Of a DNA stretch of 64,000 bases, positions 8,092-17,028 are shown piece after piece. Source of the DNA: JAEULH01 sp963746275 (GTDB taxonomy: Bacteria > Pseudomonadota > Alphaproteobacteria > Rhodospirillales > Defluviicoccaceae). The DNA lies in the NCBI GenBank assembly GCA_963746275.1, contig CAVVAX010000012.1:1-64000 (forward strand), read 5' to 3'. The notes below the pieces were generated by a model, which was not told where the DNA came from, made no database searches, and saw nothing but the letters and a program-made list of their open reading frames with translations. Made by a program: the position numbers and the translations under genes. Each line of letters starts with the position of its first letter. Positions within the stretch are counted from its first letter, which is position 1.

Positions 8092-9098
8092 CGCTGGGTG
8101 AACAGGGCCCGGTTCATGCCGGCCAGGGCCGCGATCAGCCGGCCGATGCGCTCCGCCGTCTCGGCGAACGTCGCCAGCGGCGCGATCCGCCGCTCGTCCA
8201 TGTAAAGCGCCCGGTTGATCTCGATCTGCAGGGCGTGGACGCCCTCGCCGGGCCGGCCGTAGTGGCGGGTGGTGAAGCCGCCGGCGTAGGGCACGTTGCG
8301 GCGCACGGCGTAGCCGAGGTCGCTGAGCACTGCCTCGGCGAAGGCGGTAATCGCTGGCGAGCACGAGCTGTCGAAGCAGTTGCCGAGGACGATGTCGACG
8401 CGGCGGCTGCCGGGATCGGCGTCCATCGGCCCGCCTACCGACGGCATCGAGTGGCAATCGATGAGCAGGCAGACGCCGAACCGTTCCTTAGTCTCGTCGA
8501 TCAGCCGCTTCAGCGCCTGGTGGTACGGAACATAGTGCTCGCGGATCCGCGTCAGCGCGCCCTCGAGCGCAAGCCGGCGGCGGTAGACCTCCTCCCCGGT
8601 CGCGATCACCCGGGCGATCGTGCCGAGCCCAGCGGCCACCCGCGGCGAGCGGCTGTTGACGTAGGCCGGCAGCGGGCCCTCGAACATGCCGGGGTCGAGC
8701 TCGTAGGGCTCGCGGTTGCAGTCGAGGAAGACGCGGGGAAAGTGGCTTTGCAGCAGCGGCGCGCCGAACGCGGGTGCCGCGGCGTAGAGGTCGTCGACGA
8801 AGGCGTCCTCGGAGCGCCGCAGCGCCAGCGGCTCGAGCGGCGAGGCGGCTAGAAGATCCTGCGGATAGCGGCGGCCGCTGTGCGGCGAGGCGAAGACCAG
8901 CGGGACCGTCTGCTCCACCGGCGCCGCGACCGACCACGACGGCGCATAGGCCTCGACGATCTCGCCAGCGGGTCGAGTGATCTCGTTGGGAGCCAAGCGA
9001 ACGCTACTCCTCGGACGACCGGATTGCGCCGCCCGTTGAGGATGATCAGCGCGGCCGCCGGACTGTAACAACTCCTTGCCAATTGGGCTACGGGCCAC
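8088..9098 (-). CDS. N-formylglutamate amidohydrolase family protein
   Basis: The family hydrolyses N-formylglutamate to formate and glutamate, the last step of one histidine-degradation branch, using a zinc-dependent carboxypeptidase-like fold. Visible signatures are FASPHSGRRYP, FLDCNREPYE, LLIDCHSMPS and FTTRHYGRPGEG. The conserved domain begins near residue 60, so the first 30-50 residues are doubtful: ATG 9098 gives 336 residues, while a TTG about 34 codons later is an alternative. No other hut genes are nearby. The 3' end overlaps the acetyltransferase start by four bases. Confidence 0.85.
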   Translation of the reverse strand: MARSPIGKELLQSGGRADHPQRAAQSGRPRSSVRLAPNEITRPAGEIVEAYAPSWSVAAPVEQTVPLVFASPHSGRRYPQDLLAASPLEPLALRRSEDAFVDDLYAAAPAFGAPLLQSHFPRVFLDCNREPYELDPGMFEGPLPAYVNSRSPRVAAGLGTIARVIATGEEVYRRRLALEGALTRIREHYVPYHQALKRLIDETKERFGVCLLIDCHSMPSVGGPMDADPGSRRVDIVLGNCFDSSCSPAITAFAEAVLSDLGYAVRRNVPYAGGFTTRHYGRPGEGVHALQIEINRALYMDERRIAPLATFAETAERIGRLIAALAGMNRALFTQR

Positions 9099-9216
9099 GG
9101 CGCGGCAAGTCGCGCGAGCGGGTCGCGATCATGGCGCGATCAGGCTATGGCTTGCCAAGGCCGGCCGGCATCGACTAAGAAGTTCGTCCCCTAGGACGGC
9201 ACCGCATTCCGGGCCC

Positions 9217-9291
9217 GGGCGCGTAGCTCAGCGGGAGAGCACTACGTTGACATCGTAGGGGTCGCTGGTTCAATCCCAGCCGCGCCCACCA
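9217..9291 (+). tRNA. tRNA-Val (anticodon GAC), CCA encoded
   Basis: A full cloverleaf is visible. Acceptor GGGCGCG pairs with CGCGCCC (9281-9287). The D arm is TAGCTCAGCGGGAGAGCA. The anticodon stem CTACG/CGTAG encloses TTGACAT with GAC at 9249-9251. The T loop is GGTTCAATCC. The 3' CCA is encoded (9289-9291). Confidence 0.97.
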
Positions 9292-10311
9292 CTTCTTTGC
9301 AGGCCGCTCGGAACTTGAACCCACGAGGGATAGCACGCCTGTAGCACCATCCCTCGGTTTCCGTTGAGGGAGCGACCGGTGCGGCAGATATACCCGCCGG
9401 TTTCGAGCATCAACTCGTCCAACCAGCCATGACGTTAAACGCGGTCACCCTTAACGGGCATAACGTGGCTGTGGAGCCAGTACTGTCGCCCGGCCGAGGA
9501 ATCCCCCGGTGTCCTCTTAATCAGCCAGCTTCGCCCCCATGTACTTTTTTGCCCAGTGAGGCTGATTGATCCAGAACTTATAATCTTGCTCGGCGTTCGT
9601 GAAGGTGAACAGGATGAGACGGCGGGCGAAGTCGTCGTCAAGCTTTGCCTCTACGACGGGGGCGACATACGTGGAGAAGAACCAGTCTCGCGGCTGGTGC
9701 GGCCGACAATCGACGTTGACCCTCTTGCCGTTTCCGAGATTGGAGGTGACGGTGCCGATGGCCTCGATCCTCATGCGCGACGCCAGGGCGCCGTTGATGT
9801 CGAACGGAAGACTGTCTCGGACGTTAGAGGTCCTCTTGATGGGGTCCGGTCGCCGATCTTCATGCGCCTAACGTGCCTGAAATACGCTTCGCTGTAGCCA
9901 TACTCGCAGATGCCCTCGGCAAGAAAGCGCGAGGACTGGTCATACCTTTCATTCCACAGGGGGCCGACGAACCAGAAGCTGTGCGCAGGATCCCGGAGGA
10001 GCTTTTTCCCAGGGTCGACCTCGTAACCCGATACTTCCTCGCCGGCCTAGACCAGAGCTCTTTCGAGGTCCAAGCTTATCGGCATTGGTGCCTGCTCCTT
10101 GGTATGGGGACCCACAGCGGCAAGCGCTTGCGGCAGTCGGCCGCTGCAGCGAGGGTCTCTACAGGTTTGGGCAGGGTACGAGATCCCCGAAGCCTGGGCA
10201 GTGACACACATCACAACAGCCAGGCGGCCGTGACGAAGCGACTAGCCGAGCGCTTGGCTGCCGCAACGGCAAGAGCCCGCGAGAGGGAAGCGGCTCTCGC
10301 CGTACGCTTCC
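9292..10311. other. gene-poor stretch downstream of tRNA-Val
   Basis: About 1 kb between tRNA-Val and the end of ilvE holds no intact gene. It contains the broken McrB-like fragment listed separately, and base composition is less G+C-biased than the flanks. Near 10270-10300 AGAGCC and GGCTCT can form a short stem that might end ilvE transcription on the minus strand. I found no second copy of the tRNA 3' end within the stretch. Confidence 0.5.
9517..10040 (-). pseudogene. remnant of a McrB-like AAA ATPase / restriction-associated N-terminal region
   Basis: Two minus-strand frames fit together. The upstream piece includes SFWFVGPLWNERYDQSSRFL, then EYGYSEAYF and RRMKIGDR. The downstream piece includes LPFDINGALASRMRIEAIGT, then VTSNLGNGKRVNVD and ARRLILFTF. 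They are joined by one base shift near 9845-9855. This resembles the segment that precedes the AAA/GTPase core in McrB-like and related ATPases (WFVGA, M-K-x-GDR, IGTVT-N-x-GNG motifs). No Walker motifs are present and the downstream frame simply stops, so it is a truncated relic. Its place just after a tRNA suggests the trace of a former island. Family identity is from memory of these motifs. Confidence 0.5.
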
Positions 10312-11217
10312 CTACGCCACCGCGGGTGCGGCTTGGGGGAGGACCTGGCCGGTTTCCGCGGCGTAGGCGGCGAGCAGGGTGCGGGTGATCTCGCCGGGTT
10401 GGAAGCGGTGCTGGTCGATCTCGCGCACCGGCGTCACCTCGGCGGCGGTGCCGGTGAGGAACACCTCGGTCGCCTGCGCCAGCTCCTCCGGGCGGATCGG
10501 CCGCTCCACCACCTCGATGCCCTGGTCGCAGGCGAGCGCGATCACGGTCTGGCGGGTGATGCCGTCGAGGAAGCAATCGGGCGTCGGCGTGTGCAGCCGG
10601 CCGTCGCCCATGACGAAGAAGATGTTCGCCCCCGTCGCCTCGGCGACGAGCCCGCGCCAGTCGAGCATCAGCGCGTCCTCGTAGCCCTCCGTCTCCACCG
10701 CGTGCTTCGACAGCGTGCAGATCATATAGAGCCCGGCCGCCTTGGCGTGCACCGGCGCCGCGTCGGGCGGCGGGCGGCGCCACGGCGCCGTCTTCAGCCG
10801 GATGCCGCGAAGCCGCGCCTCCGGCGAGAAGTAGGACGGCCAGGTCCAGGCGGCGATGGCCAGGTGGATGCGGGTGTTCTGCGCCGAGACCGCCATCATC
10901 TCGCTGCCGCGCCAGGCGATCGGCCGAAGGTAGCCGTCGACGATGCCGTTGGCGGCGAGCGTCTCCATGCACGCCCGGTCGAGCGCGTCGACGCCGATCG
11001 GCAGCGCAAAGCCCATCATCCGTGCTGACGCCGCCAGCCGCTCCGAATGCTCCCGCAGTTTGAAGATCGTGCCGTTGTACGCCCGTTCGCCTTCGAACAC
11101 GGATGAGGCATAGTGCAGGCCATGGGTCAGCACATGCAGCTTGGCGTCGCGCCAGGGAACGAGAGCGCCGTCGTACCAGATGAAGCCGTCGCGGTCGTCG
11201 TAGGGAGCCTTGATCAT
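10312..11217 (-). CDS. ilvE: branched-chain amino acid aminotransferase
   Basis: The 301-residue fold-type IV PLP enzyme interconverts leucine, isoleucine and valine with their 2-oxo acids. Typical stretches are THGLHYASSVFEGERAYNG, the PLP lysine within MICTLSKHAV, and EATGANIFFV with the phosphate-binding region. The frame is open 34 codons further upstream, but the conserved protein begins at the Met in MIKAPYDDRDGF, so 11217 is chosen. It is divergent from the petP-type MarR gene, an arrangement common in alphaproteobacteria. Confidence 0.95.
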   Translation of the reverse strand: MIKAPYDDRDGFIWYDGALVPWRDAKLHVLTHGLHYASSVFEGERAYNGTIFKLREHSERLAASARMMGFALPIGVDALDRACMETLAANGIVDGYLRPIAWRGSEMMAVSAQNTRIHLAIAAWTWPSYFSPEARLRGIRLKTAPWRRPPPDAAPVHAKAAGLYMICTLSKHAVETEGYEDALMLDWRGLVAEATGANIFFVMGDGRLHTPTPDCFLDGITRQTVIALACDQGIEVVERPIRPEELAQATEVFLTGTAAEVTPVREIDQHRFQPGEITRTLLAAYAAETGQVLPQAAPAVA

Positions 11218-11356
11218 GCGGGGACCTGCCGGGGCGGAAGGAGAGCAAGCCGGAAACAAAGTTGTCGTCGCGGCCGCGTTAACGTTGCGTTTGCTACCAT
11301 CGCCGCCGATATATGTCAATGATGCTGCCGTAGTTTACTCATAGTCCATCGCCCCC

Positions 11357-11905
11357 ATGCCCGCTGCGCCGGACACCCACGAGAGCGGCCTCGATGCAGC
11401 CGCTGCCGCACCACGGGAGGCCGCAGCGGCCGGGCCGGCGGCGGAGGTTGCGCTGCGCAACGGCGAGCGCGGGCTACGCCAGGCGATGGAGCTCTTGTTC
11501 TTCGCCTACCGCGATTTCACCGGCGATGCCGACCGGCTGCTCGCCCGCTACGGCTTCGGCCGGGCGCATCACCGCGCCATCTACTTCGTCGGCCGCAACC
11601 CGGGGATTACCGTTGGCGACCTCCTCGCCATTCTTAAGATCACCAAGCAGAGCCTCGCCCGCGTGCTGAGCGAGCTGATGCGCGGAGGCTTCATCGTCCA
11701 GCGCGCCGACAGTCACGACCGCCGGCGCCGGCGGCTATACCTCAGCGACGAGGCGGTGGCCATGGAGCGGATGCTGAGCGAGGCCCAGGCGGAGCGCCTT
11801 CACGCCGCGCTTCAAGCTGCCGGGCCGGGGGCGGCGCAGGGTTTTCGGGACGTGCTCAGGGCAATGATCGACCCGGAGGATCGCAAGCGCTTTGACCAGA
11901 TCTAG
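11357..11905 (+). CDS. petP: MarR-family regulator, PetP-like
   Basis: The 182-residue protein has an Ala-rich N-terminal extension of about 40 residues and then a MarR winged helix domain (FGRAHHRAIYFVGRNPGITV, LLAILKITKQSLARVL recognition helix, wing with DRRRRRLYLSD). It is followed within 15 bases by a response regulator and then a sensor kinase. In Rhodobacter capsulatus the equivalent PetP and PetR pair was linked to control of the cytochrome bc1 complex; I assign the name by this gene order. The cytochrome c maturation operon lies 3.7 kb downstream, which fits a respiratory role. Confidence 0.75.
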   Translation: MPAAPDTHESGLDAAAAAPREAAAAGPAAEVALRNGERGLRQAMELLFFAYRDFTGDADRLLARYGFGRAHHRAIYFVGRNPGITVGDLLAILKITKQSLARVLSELMRGGFIVQRADSHDRRRRRLYLSDEAVAMERMLSEAQAERLHAALQAAGPGAAQGFRDVLRAMIDPEDRKRFDQI

Positions 11906-11920
11906 CCGGTCCGCGTCGTG

Positions 11921-12602
11921 ATGGAGACCGCGGCGCACATCCTGGTGGTGGACGACGACGGCAAGCTGCGCAAGCTGCTCGCCCGCTACCTCGCCGAGAA
12001 CGGCTTCATCGTCGCCACCGCCGGCGACGCTGCCGACGCGCGGAGCAAGCTCGCCAGCGCCGCCTTCGATCTCGTTGTCCTCGACCTGATGATGCCGGGC
12101 GAGAGCGGCCTCGACTTCGCCCGGACGTTGCGGCGAACGAGCGAGGTGCCGATCCTGATGCTGACCGCCATGGCCGAGCCCGAGGACCGGATCAGCGGCC
12201 TGGAGCGCGGCGCCGACGATTACCTGACCAAGCCATTCGAGCCGAAGGAACTCGTGCTCAGGATCAACAACATCCTCCGCCGGGTGCCGCCGGCGGTGGC
12301 CGCGGCGAGCGAGCTCCGGCTGGGCGGGCTGACCTTTGCGCTGGACCGCGGCGAGCTCTACGACGGCGACAGGCCCGTCCACCTCACCTCGGCGGAGGCG
12401 GCGCTGCTCGCGGCTCTGGCGGCGAGGCCGGGGCATGACGCTGAGCCGGGAGGACCTGATCGAGCTGACTGGCTCGCCGGTGGGCGACCGGGCGGTAGAC
12501 GTGCAGGTGACGCGGCTCAGGCGCAAGATCGAGCCGGACCCGCGCGAGCCGCGCTACCTCCAGACCGTGCGCGGCAAGGGCTACGTCCTCAAGCCGGATT
12601 GA
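11921..12602 (+). pseudogene. petR: OmpR-family response regulator (PetR-like), frameshifted
   Basis: The receiver domain is complete in one frame: the acidic pair DDD near residue 11, phosphoacceptor Asp55 in VVLDLMMPG, and TKPFEP with the conserved Lys. The winged-helix output starts in that frame (LRLGGLTFALDRGELY) and continues in the next with MTLSREDLIELTG, then VDVQVTRLRRKIE and a C-terminal GKGYVLKPD. Removing one base from the run of four G at 12430-12433 gives a normal 226-residue protein. The total length is a multiple of three plus one, as expected for one inserted base. Because neighbours and both domains are intact, a sequencing error is the likelier cause. It would be phosphorylated by the kinase encoded next. 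Confidence 0.85.
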
Positions 12603-12614
12603 GGCCGATCCGAC

Positions 12615-13919
12615 ATGCTGAAGAGCTACTCACCGCGCAGCCTGCTGGGCCGCAGCCTCTTGATCGTCGTCACCCCACTGATCGTGCTGCAGATCGTCAC
12701 CGCCTACATTTTCTACGAGAACCACTGGGACCAGGTCAGCAAGCGGCTAGCCTTGGGCGTCGCCGGCGACATCACCTTCCTCACCGATCTTCTCCGCCGC
12801 TTCCCCGATCCGGCGACGCAGGCGTGGCTCTTGGAGACGGCGGCGCGCGACATGGAGATTGAGGCGAGGCTCCAACCGGAAGCAATTCTTCCCAATGTCC
12901 ACTCGCCGCAATCGGCAATCGAGGGCGAGCTCCGCCGGGCGCTCTTGAGCAAGGAGCTGGGCAAGCCGTTCCGCCTCGATACCCGCTCCAGAGCCGGCAA
13001 GATCAACGTCCTGATCCAGCTCCCCGACGGCGTTCTCGACGTCACCGCGCCGCTGGCCCGGCTGTCGAGCCAGACGACCTACGTGTTCATCCTGTTCACC
13101 ATCGGCACGTCGCTGATCCTGCTGGGGGTCGCCACCATCTTCATGCGCGCCCAGGTCCGCCCTGTCCTGCGCCTCGCCAGCGCCGCCGAAGCCTTCGGCA
13201 AGGGCCGCGAAATGGAGACGTTCCGGCCGCAAGGCGCTAGGGAAGTGCGCCGCGCGGCGCTGGCCTTCATCGCCATGAAGACGCGCATCCAGCGGCAGAT
13301 CGCGCAGCGGACGGCGATGCTCGCCGGCGTGTCCCACGACCTGCGCACACCGCTGACGCGCATGCGCCTGGAGCTGGAGATGATGCCCGAGGACGAGAGC
13401 GTCCGGGCGCTGAAGGACGACATCGTCGAGATGGAGCGGATGCTGAACGGCTACCTTGCCTTCGCCCGCGGCGAGGGCAGCGAGAAGCCGCAAGCCTGCG
13501 ACCTGGGCGAGCTCATCGAGGACGCCGTTCGCCAGGCGCGCCGGTCGGGCGCGCGAGTCGAGTTCCATGCCCAGGGCAAGCTGACCATCCCGGTGCGCCC
13601 GCACGCCTTCATGCGCTGCATGACCAATCTTTTGGAGAATGCGTTGCGCTACGGCAGCCGCGCCGCGGTCCAGGCGAAGCGGCGGGGGGGGATCATCGAG
13701 ATCCTGATCGACGACGACGGCCCCGGCGTGCCCGAGGACCTGCGCGAGGAGGTGTTCAAGCCGTTCTTTCGTGCCGAGGGCTCACGCAACCCGGAGACCG
13801 GCGGCGTCGGCCTCGGGCTCACCATCGCGCGCGACCTGGTGCGCGGCCATGGCGGCGAGATTCTCCTCGGCAACTCGCCGCTCGGGGGCTTGCGGGTGCA
13901 GATCCGGCTGCCGGTGTAG
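12615..13919 (+). CDS. EnvZ-type sensor histidine kinase
   Basis: A 434-residue membrane kinase with transmembrane helix 1 (about 14-34), a periplasmic region of about 120 residues, helix 2 (about 155-177), a HAMP linker, the H box VSHDLRTPL with His241 and catalytic motifs MTNLLENAL (N box), DDGPGV (G1) and GVGLGL (G2). It starts 12 bases after the response regulator and is its probable partner, completing a MarR/regulator/kinase set. The signal is unknown. Given the PetP/PetR resemblance, redox or respiratory state is a reasonable guess only. Confidence 0.92.
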   Translation: MLKSYSPRSLLGRSLLIVVTPLIVLQIVTAYIFYENHWDQVSKRLALGVAGDITFLTDLLRRFPDPATQAWLLETAARDMEIEARLQPEAILPNVHSPQSAIEGELRRALLSKELGKPFRLDTRSRAGKINVLIQLPDGVLDVTAPLARLSSQTTYVFILFTIGTSLILLGVATIFMRAQVRPVLRLASAAEAFGKGREMETFRPQGAREVRRAALAFIAMKTRIQRQIAQRTAMLAGVSHDLRTPLTRMRLELEMMPEDESVRALKDDIVEMERMLNGYLAFARGEGSEKPQACDLGELIEDAVRQARRSGARVEFHAQGKLTIPVRPHAFMRCMTNLLENALRYGSRAAVQAKRRGGIIEILIDDDGPGVPEDLREEVFKPFFRAEGSRNPETGGVGLGLTIARDLVRGHGGEILLGNSPLGGLRVQIRLPV

Positions 13920-13921
13920 GC

Positions 13922-15130
13922 TTGCGGATACTGCTCCCGACCCTCTGCCTTGCCGAGGTGCTGACCATGATCGGCGTCTTCGCCTTCCCGGCGCTGCTGC
14001 CGACCTTCGCCGCCCAGTGGCAGCTATCCAACACCCAGTCCGGCTGGATCGCCGGGATCTACTTCGCCGCTTATGCCGCGGCCGTGCCCCTGCTCGTCGC
14101 CGCCACCGACCGCGTCGATGCGCGCCGCATCTACGTCTTCGGCGCCGCCGTGGCCGCCGCCGCGGCCGCCGGCTTCGCCGTCTTCGCGTCGGGCTTCTGG
14201 AGCGCGCTCGCCTTCCGGGCGCTGGCCGGGATAGGGCTTGCCGCGACCTACATGCCCGGGCTTCGGGTGCTGGTGGATCGCTTCCACGGACCGCGGCAAT
14301 CGCGCGCCGTGTCGTTCTACACCTCGAGCTTCTCCTTCGGCACGGCGGCCTCCTTCTTCGCCGCCGGCGCGCTCGCGCCCCGGTTCGGCTGGCAGGCGGT
14401 GTTCGCGCTCGCGACCGCGTGCGCCGTCGTTGCCGCAATCATGGTGGTGATGCTGCCGAAGGTGAAGCCGCAGCCGGCCGAGCCCGGCCGCCGCCTGCTC
14501 GACTTCCGGCCCGTGCTCGACAACCGCAGGGCCATGGGCTATGTGCTGGGCTATGGCACCCACTGCTTCGAGCTGTTCGCCTTGCGCTCCTGGCTCGTCG
14601 CCTTCCTCGCCTTCAGCCTGTCAGCCTCTGCCGTTACCGGCGCCTCCGGCGGCGGCTGGCTCGAACCGGCCCTCCAACCGGCCAATGTCGGCATGTACAG
14701 CGCGCTGCTCGCGGTCGCCGCCAGCATCGGGGGCAACGAACTCTGCGTTCGCTTCGGCCGGGTGCGCACCATCACCATCGTCATGCTGGGTTCCGCGGCC
14801 ATGGCCGCCGGCATCGGCTTCTCTGCCTCGCTTGCTTATGGTCTGGTGGTCGCCATTGCCCTCGTCTACAGCGTCGCCGTGCAGCTCAATTCGGCGGCGC
14901 TCACCGCGGGCGCCCTCGCCGCCGCCGAGCCCGGGCGGCAGGGCGCGACCATCGCGGTGCATGCACTGGTGGGCTTCGGTGCCGCCGCCATCGGCCCGAT
15001 CGTGCTCGGCGCCGTCCTCAATTCGACTGGCGGCGGGGCACAGCCGTCCTCCTGGGGCGCGGCGTTCGCCTCGGTTGCGGCCGTAGGACTCCTCGGCCCC
15101 CTCGCCCTGCGCCTGTCTGCGAAGAGGTAG
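13922..15130 (+). CDS. MFS transporter
   Basis: The 402-residue protein has about twelve hydrophobic helices, with the loop 2-3 region reading ATDRVDARRIYV in place of the strict GxLaDrxGRR motif, and a large cytoplasmic loop after helix 6 (about residues 180-205). The start is a TTG two bases after the kinase stop codon. An in-frame ATG at 13967 would cut into the first helix, so TTG is preferred. Substrate is unknown. Its tight spacing suggests co-transcription with the two-component genes. Confidence 0.85.
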   Translation: MRILLPTLCLAEVLTMIGVFAFPALLPTFAAQWQLSNTQSGWIAGIYFAAYAAAVPLLVAATDRVDARRIYVFGAAVAAAAAAGFAVFASGFWSALAFRALAGIGLAATYMPGLRVLVDRFHGPRQSRAVSFYTSSFSFGTAASFFAAGALAPRFGWQAVFALATACAVVAAIMVVMLPKVKPQPAEPGRRLLDFRPVLDNRRAMGYVLGYGTHCFELFALRSWLVAFLAFSLSASAVTGASGGGWLEPALQPANVGMYSALLAVAASIGGNELCVRFGRVRTITIVMLGSAAMAAGIGFSASLAYGLVVAIALVYSVAVQLNSAALTAGALAAAEPGRQGATIAVHALVGFGAAAIGPIVLGAVLNSTGGGAQPSSWGAAFASVAAVGLLGPLALRLSAKR

Positions 15131-15271
15131 CGGCTGCGGCCAGTGCCAGGGTCAGCCGTGGGCGCCGGGTGGGTGCGGCGGTGGACGGCGGCGAGGCGGG
15201 ACGGTCGGCCTGGCGTAGTATGGAACTCGATGACATGCGGCGGATCCGGCTTCGCCTTGATCCGCTCTATT

Positions 15272-15316
15272 GTTGTCTTGGGCTTGGTTGTCTTGGGCTT
15301 GGTTGTCTTGGGCTTG
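15272..15316 (+). repeat. three tandem copies of a 15-bp unit
   Basis: GTTGTCTTGGGCTTG occurs three times without interruption (15272-15286, 15287-15301, 15302-15316), in the gap between the MFS gene and tRNA-Arg. Immediately after it TTGGG and CCCAA can pair around a 7-base loop. The unit length is a multiple of three but I see no gene spanning it. Confidence 0.9.
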
Positions 15317-15357
15317 GGTCCGCTGCCCAACGCCGTCTCGCAAATCATCCGCAAGCC

Positions 15358-15433
15358 TGGCGCGCCCGACAGGATTCGAACCTGTGACCTTCGGCTCCGG
15401 AGGCCGACGCTCTATCCACTGAGCTACGGGCGC
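15358..15433 (-). tRNA. tRNA-Arg (anticodon CCG), CCA encoded
   Basis: On the minus strand GCGCCCG pairs with CGGGCGC. The D arm TAGCTCAGTGGATAGAGC, the anticodon stem TCGGC/GCCGA with CTCCGGA loop (anticodon CCG), the T arm GGTTCGAATCC, the discriminator G and the encoded CCA are all visible. Confidence 0.97.
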
Positions 15434-15644
15434 GTCGGCGGCACGATAGCGCATCGGCGCCGGCAAGCAAGGTGCAAGGCCAAAGCAGGACCGCCGGATG
15501 CGCTCATGCCGTCCATTCGGCTGAGTACGCCTGCGACTACGCTGCGTTAGTGCCATGCCTACCCGCTGCCGGTCGCCAGCGAAGGCCCTTAAGCGGCACG
15601 GCAAAACCTTCTAGCCTAGCCGCCGGATCGGGGACGGCGGAGCC

Positions 15645-16283
15645 ATGAACACCTTTGCCGGCGAAGCTCTGAGTTGCGTGCGTGGTGGGCGCGTCGTCTT
15701 CGCTGGGCTTGGCTTCGCGCTGGGCCCGGGCGGCGCGCTGGTGCTGGCGGGGCCCAACGGCAGCGGCAAGTCCAGCCTGCTCAGGCTGATGGCCGGGCTG
15801 ACGCCGGCGGCAAGCGGGCAGCTCTCCTGGGACGGCGAGGCGGTTGCGGAGGATCGGGCGGGTCACCGCGGCAGACTGCACTACGTCGGCCACCTCGACG
15901 CCATCAAGCCGGCCCTGACCGCACGGGAGACGCTGGCCATCGCCGCCGGGCTGCGCGGCGAGCATGGCGACGTCGACGCCGCCGCGGCGCGCGCGCTGGC
16001 GGTGATGGAAATTGCGAGGCTCGCCGACGTGCCGACCCGCTATTTTTCGGCCGGGCAGCGGCGGCGCTTGGCTCTGGCCCGGCTGTTCGCCGCACCGGCG
16101 CCGCTGTGGCTGCTGGACGAGCCGCGGACGGCGCTGGACGCCGAGGCCGTGGAACGCCTCGAAGGCGCCATGGCTCAGCACCGCAGCGCAGGCGGGATGA
16201 TCGTCGCGGCGCTGCATGGCGGCGGTCATCCTCCCGGCGCCGACGTTCTCGATCTTGCCGCCTTCTCCGGGGGGCGGCGGTGA
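15645..16283 (+). CDS. ccmA: cytochrome c biogenesis heme exporter, ATP-binding protein
   Basis: The 212-residue ABC ATPase has Walker A GPNGSGKSS (36-44), an LSGGQ-equivalent FSAGQRRR and Walker B LWLLDEP followed by D-loop TALD. With CcmB and CcmC it forms the inner-membrane complex that releases holo-CcmE in System I cytochrome c maturation. Its stop overlaps the ccmB GTG by four bases. It opens a nine-gene operon running to ccmI. Confidence 0.96.
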   Translation: MNTFAGEALSCVRGGRVVFAGLGFALGPGGALVLAGPNGSGKSSLLRLMAGLTPAASGQLSWDGEAVAEDRAGHRGRLHYVGHLDAIKPALTARETLAIAAGLRGEHGDVDAAAARALAVMEIARLADVPTRYFSAGQRRRLALARLFAAPAPLWLLDEPRTALDAEAVERLEGAMAQHRSAGGMIVAALHGGGHPPGADVLDLAAFSGGRR

Positions 16284-16945
16284 AGCCGTTCCTCCGCCTC
16301 ATTGGCCGCGACCTGCGCCTCGCCATGCGCCAGGGCATGGACAGCTTCACCGCCGTCGTCTTCTTCGTCCTCGCCGTCTGCCTGTTTCCCTTCGGCGTCG
16401 GCCCCGAGCCGGCGGTGCTTGCCCGCATCGCCCCCGGCGTCATCTGGGTCGCGGCCCTGCTGGCCTCGATGCTATCGCTGGAGCGGCTCTTCCAGCTCGA
16501 CTACGAGGACGGCAGCCTCGAGCTTCTGGCGCTCTCGCCGCTGCCGCTGGAAGCGGCGGTCACGGCCAAGGTCATCGCCCATTGGCTTACCACCGGCCTG
16601 CCGCTGATCGTGGCCGCGCCCCTGCTCGCCCTGCTGTTGCAGATGGAGACGGAAGGCTTTCTCACGCTGGTTGCGGCCCTGGCCATCGGCACGCCGCTCC
16701 TCAGCCTCATCGGCGCGATCGGCGCCGCCATCGTCCTCGGCGCCCGGCGCGGCGGGGTGCTGCTCAGTCTGCTCATCCTGCCGCTCTACATTCCGGTGTT
16801 GATCTTCGGCGTCGCCGCGGTCGATGCCGCCGTCTTCGGCTTTGCCGTCCGCCCGCACCTGATGGTGCTGGCGGGGCTCCTTCTCGGTGCCGCGGTTCTG
16901 GTCCCATGGGTCACCGCGGCGGCCTTGCGCCAGGCGCTGGAGTGA
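16280..16945 (+). CDS. ccmB: heme exporter permease
   Basis: A 221-residue integral membrane protein with six hydrophobic helices, matching CcmB in length and in sequences such as LERLFQLDYEDGSLELL and the P-L-L-S-L-I-G-A-I-G-A helix. GTG at 16280 overlaps the ccmA stop (GTGA), which decides the start. It is the membrane partner of CcmA. Confidence 0.95.
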   Translation: MKPFLRLIGRDLRLAMRQGMDSFTAVVFFVLAVCLFPFGVGPEPAVLARIAPGVIWVAALLASMLSLERLFQLDYEDGSLELLALSPLPLEAAVTAKVIAHWLTTGLPLIVAAPLLALLLQMETEGFLTLVAALAIGTPLLSLIGAIGAAIVLGARRGGVLLSLLILPLYIPVLIFGVAAVDAAVFGFAVRPHLMVLAGLLLGAAVLVPWVTAAALRQALE

Positions 16946-17028
16946 GCGGCCACAAGATTTTCCCCGTTCCGTCTTCAGTTCATCCGCCGCCTCCTTTACA
17001 TCAGGACGAGAAAGGTGCGTCGGCTTGA

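Noticed and set aside
9292..9520. Attachment-site duplication of the tRNA-Val 3' end
   Set aside because: No second copy of the T-arm/acceptor sequence was found in the following kilobase.
15272..15316. Possible CRISPR array
   Set aside because: The three copies are contiguous 15-bp units without spacers.
15143..15550. An open frame including repeated VVLGL residues across the 15-bp repeats
   Set aside because: It runs through tRNA-Arg on the opposite strand and the repeat residues are a by-product of the tandem DNA repeat.
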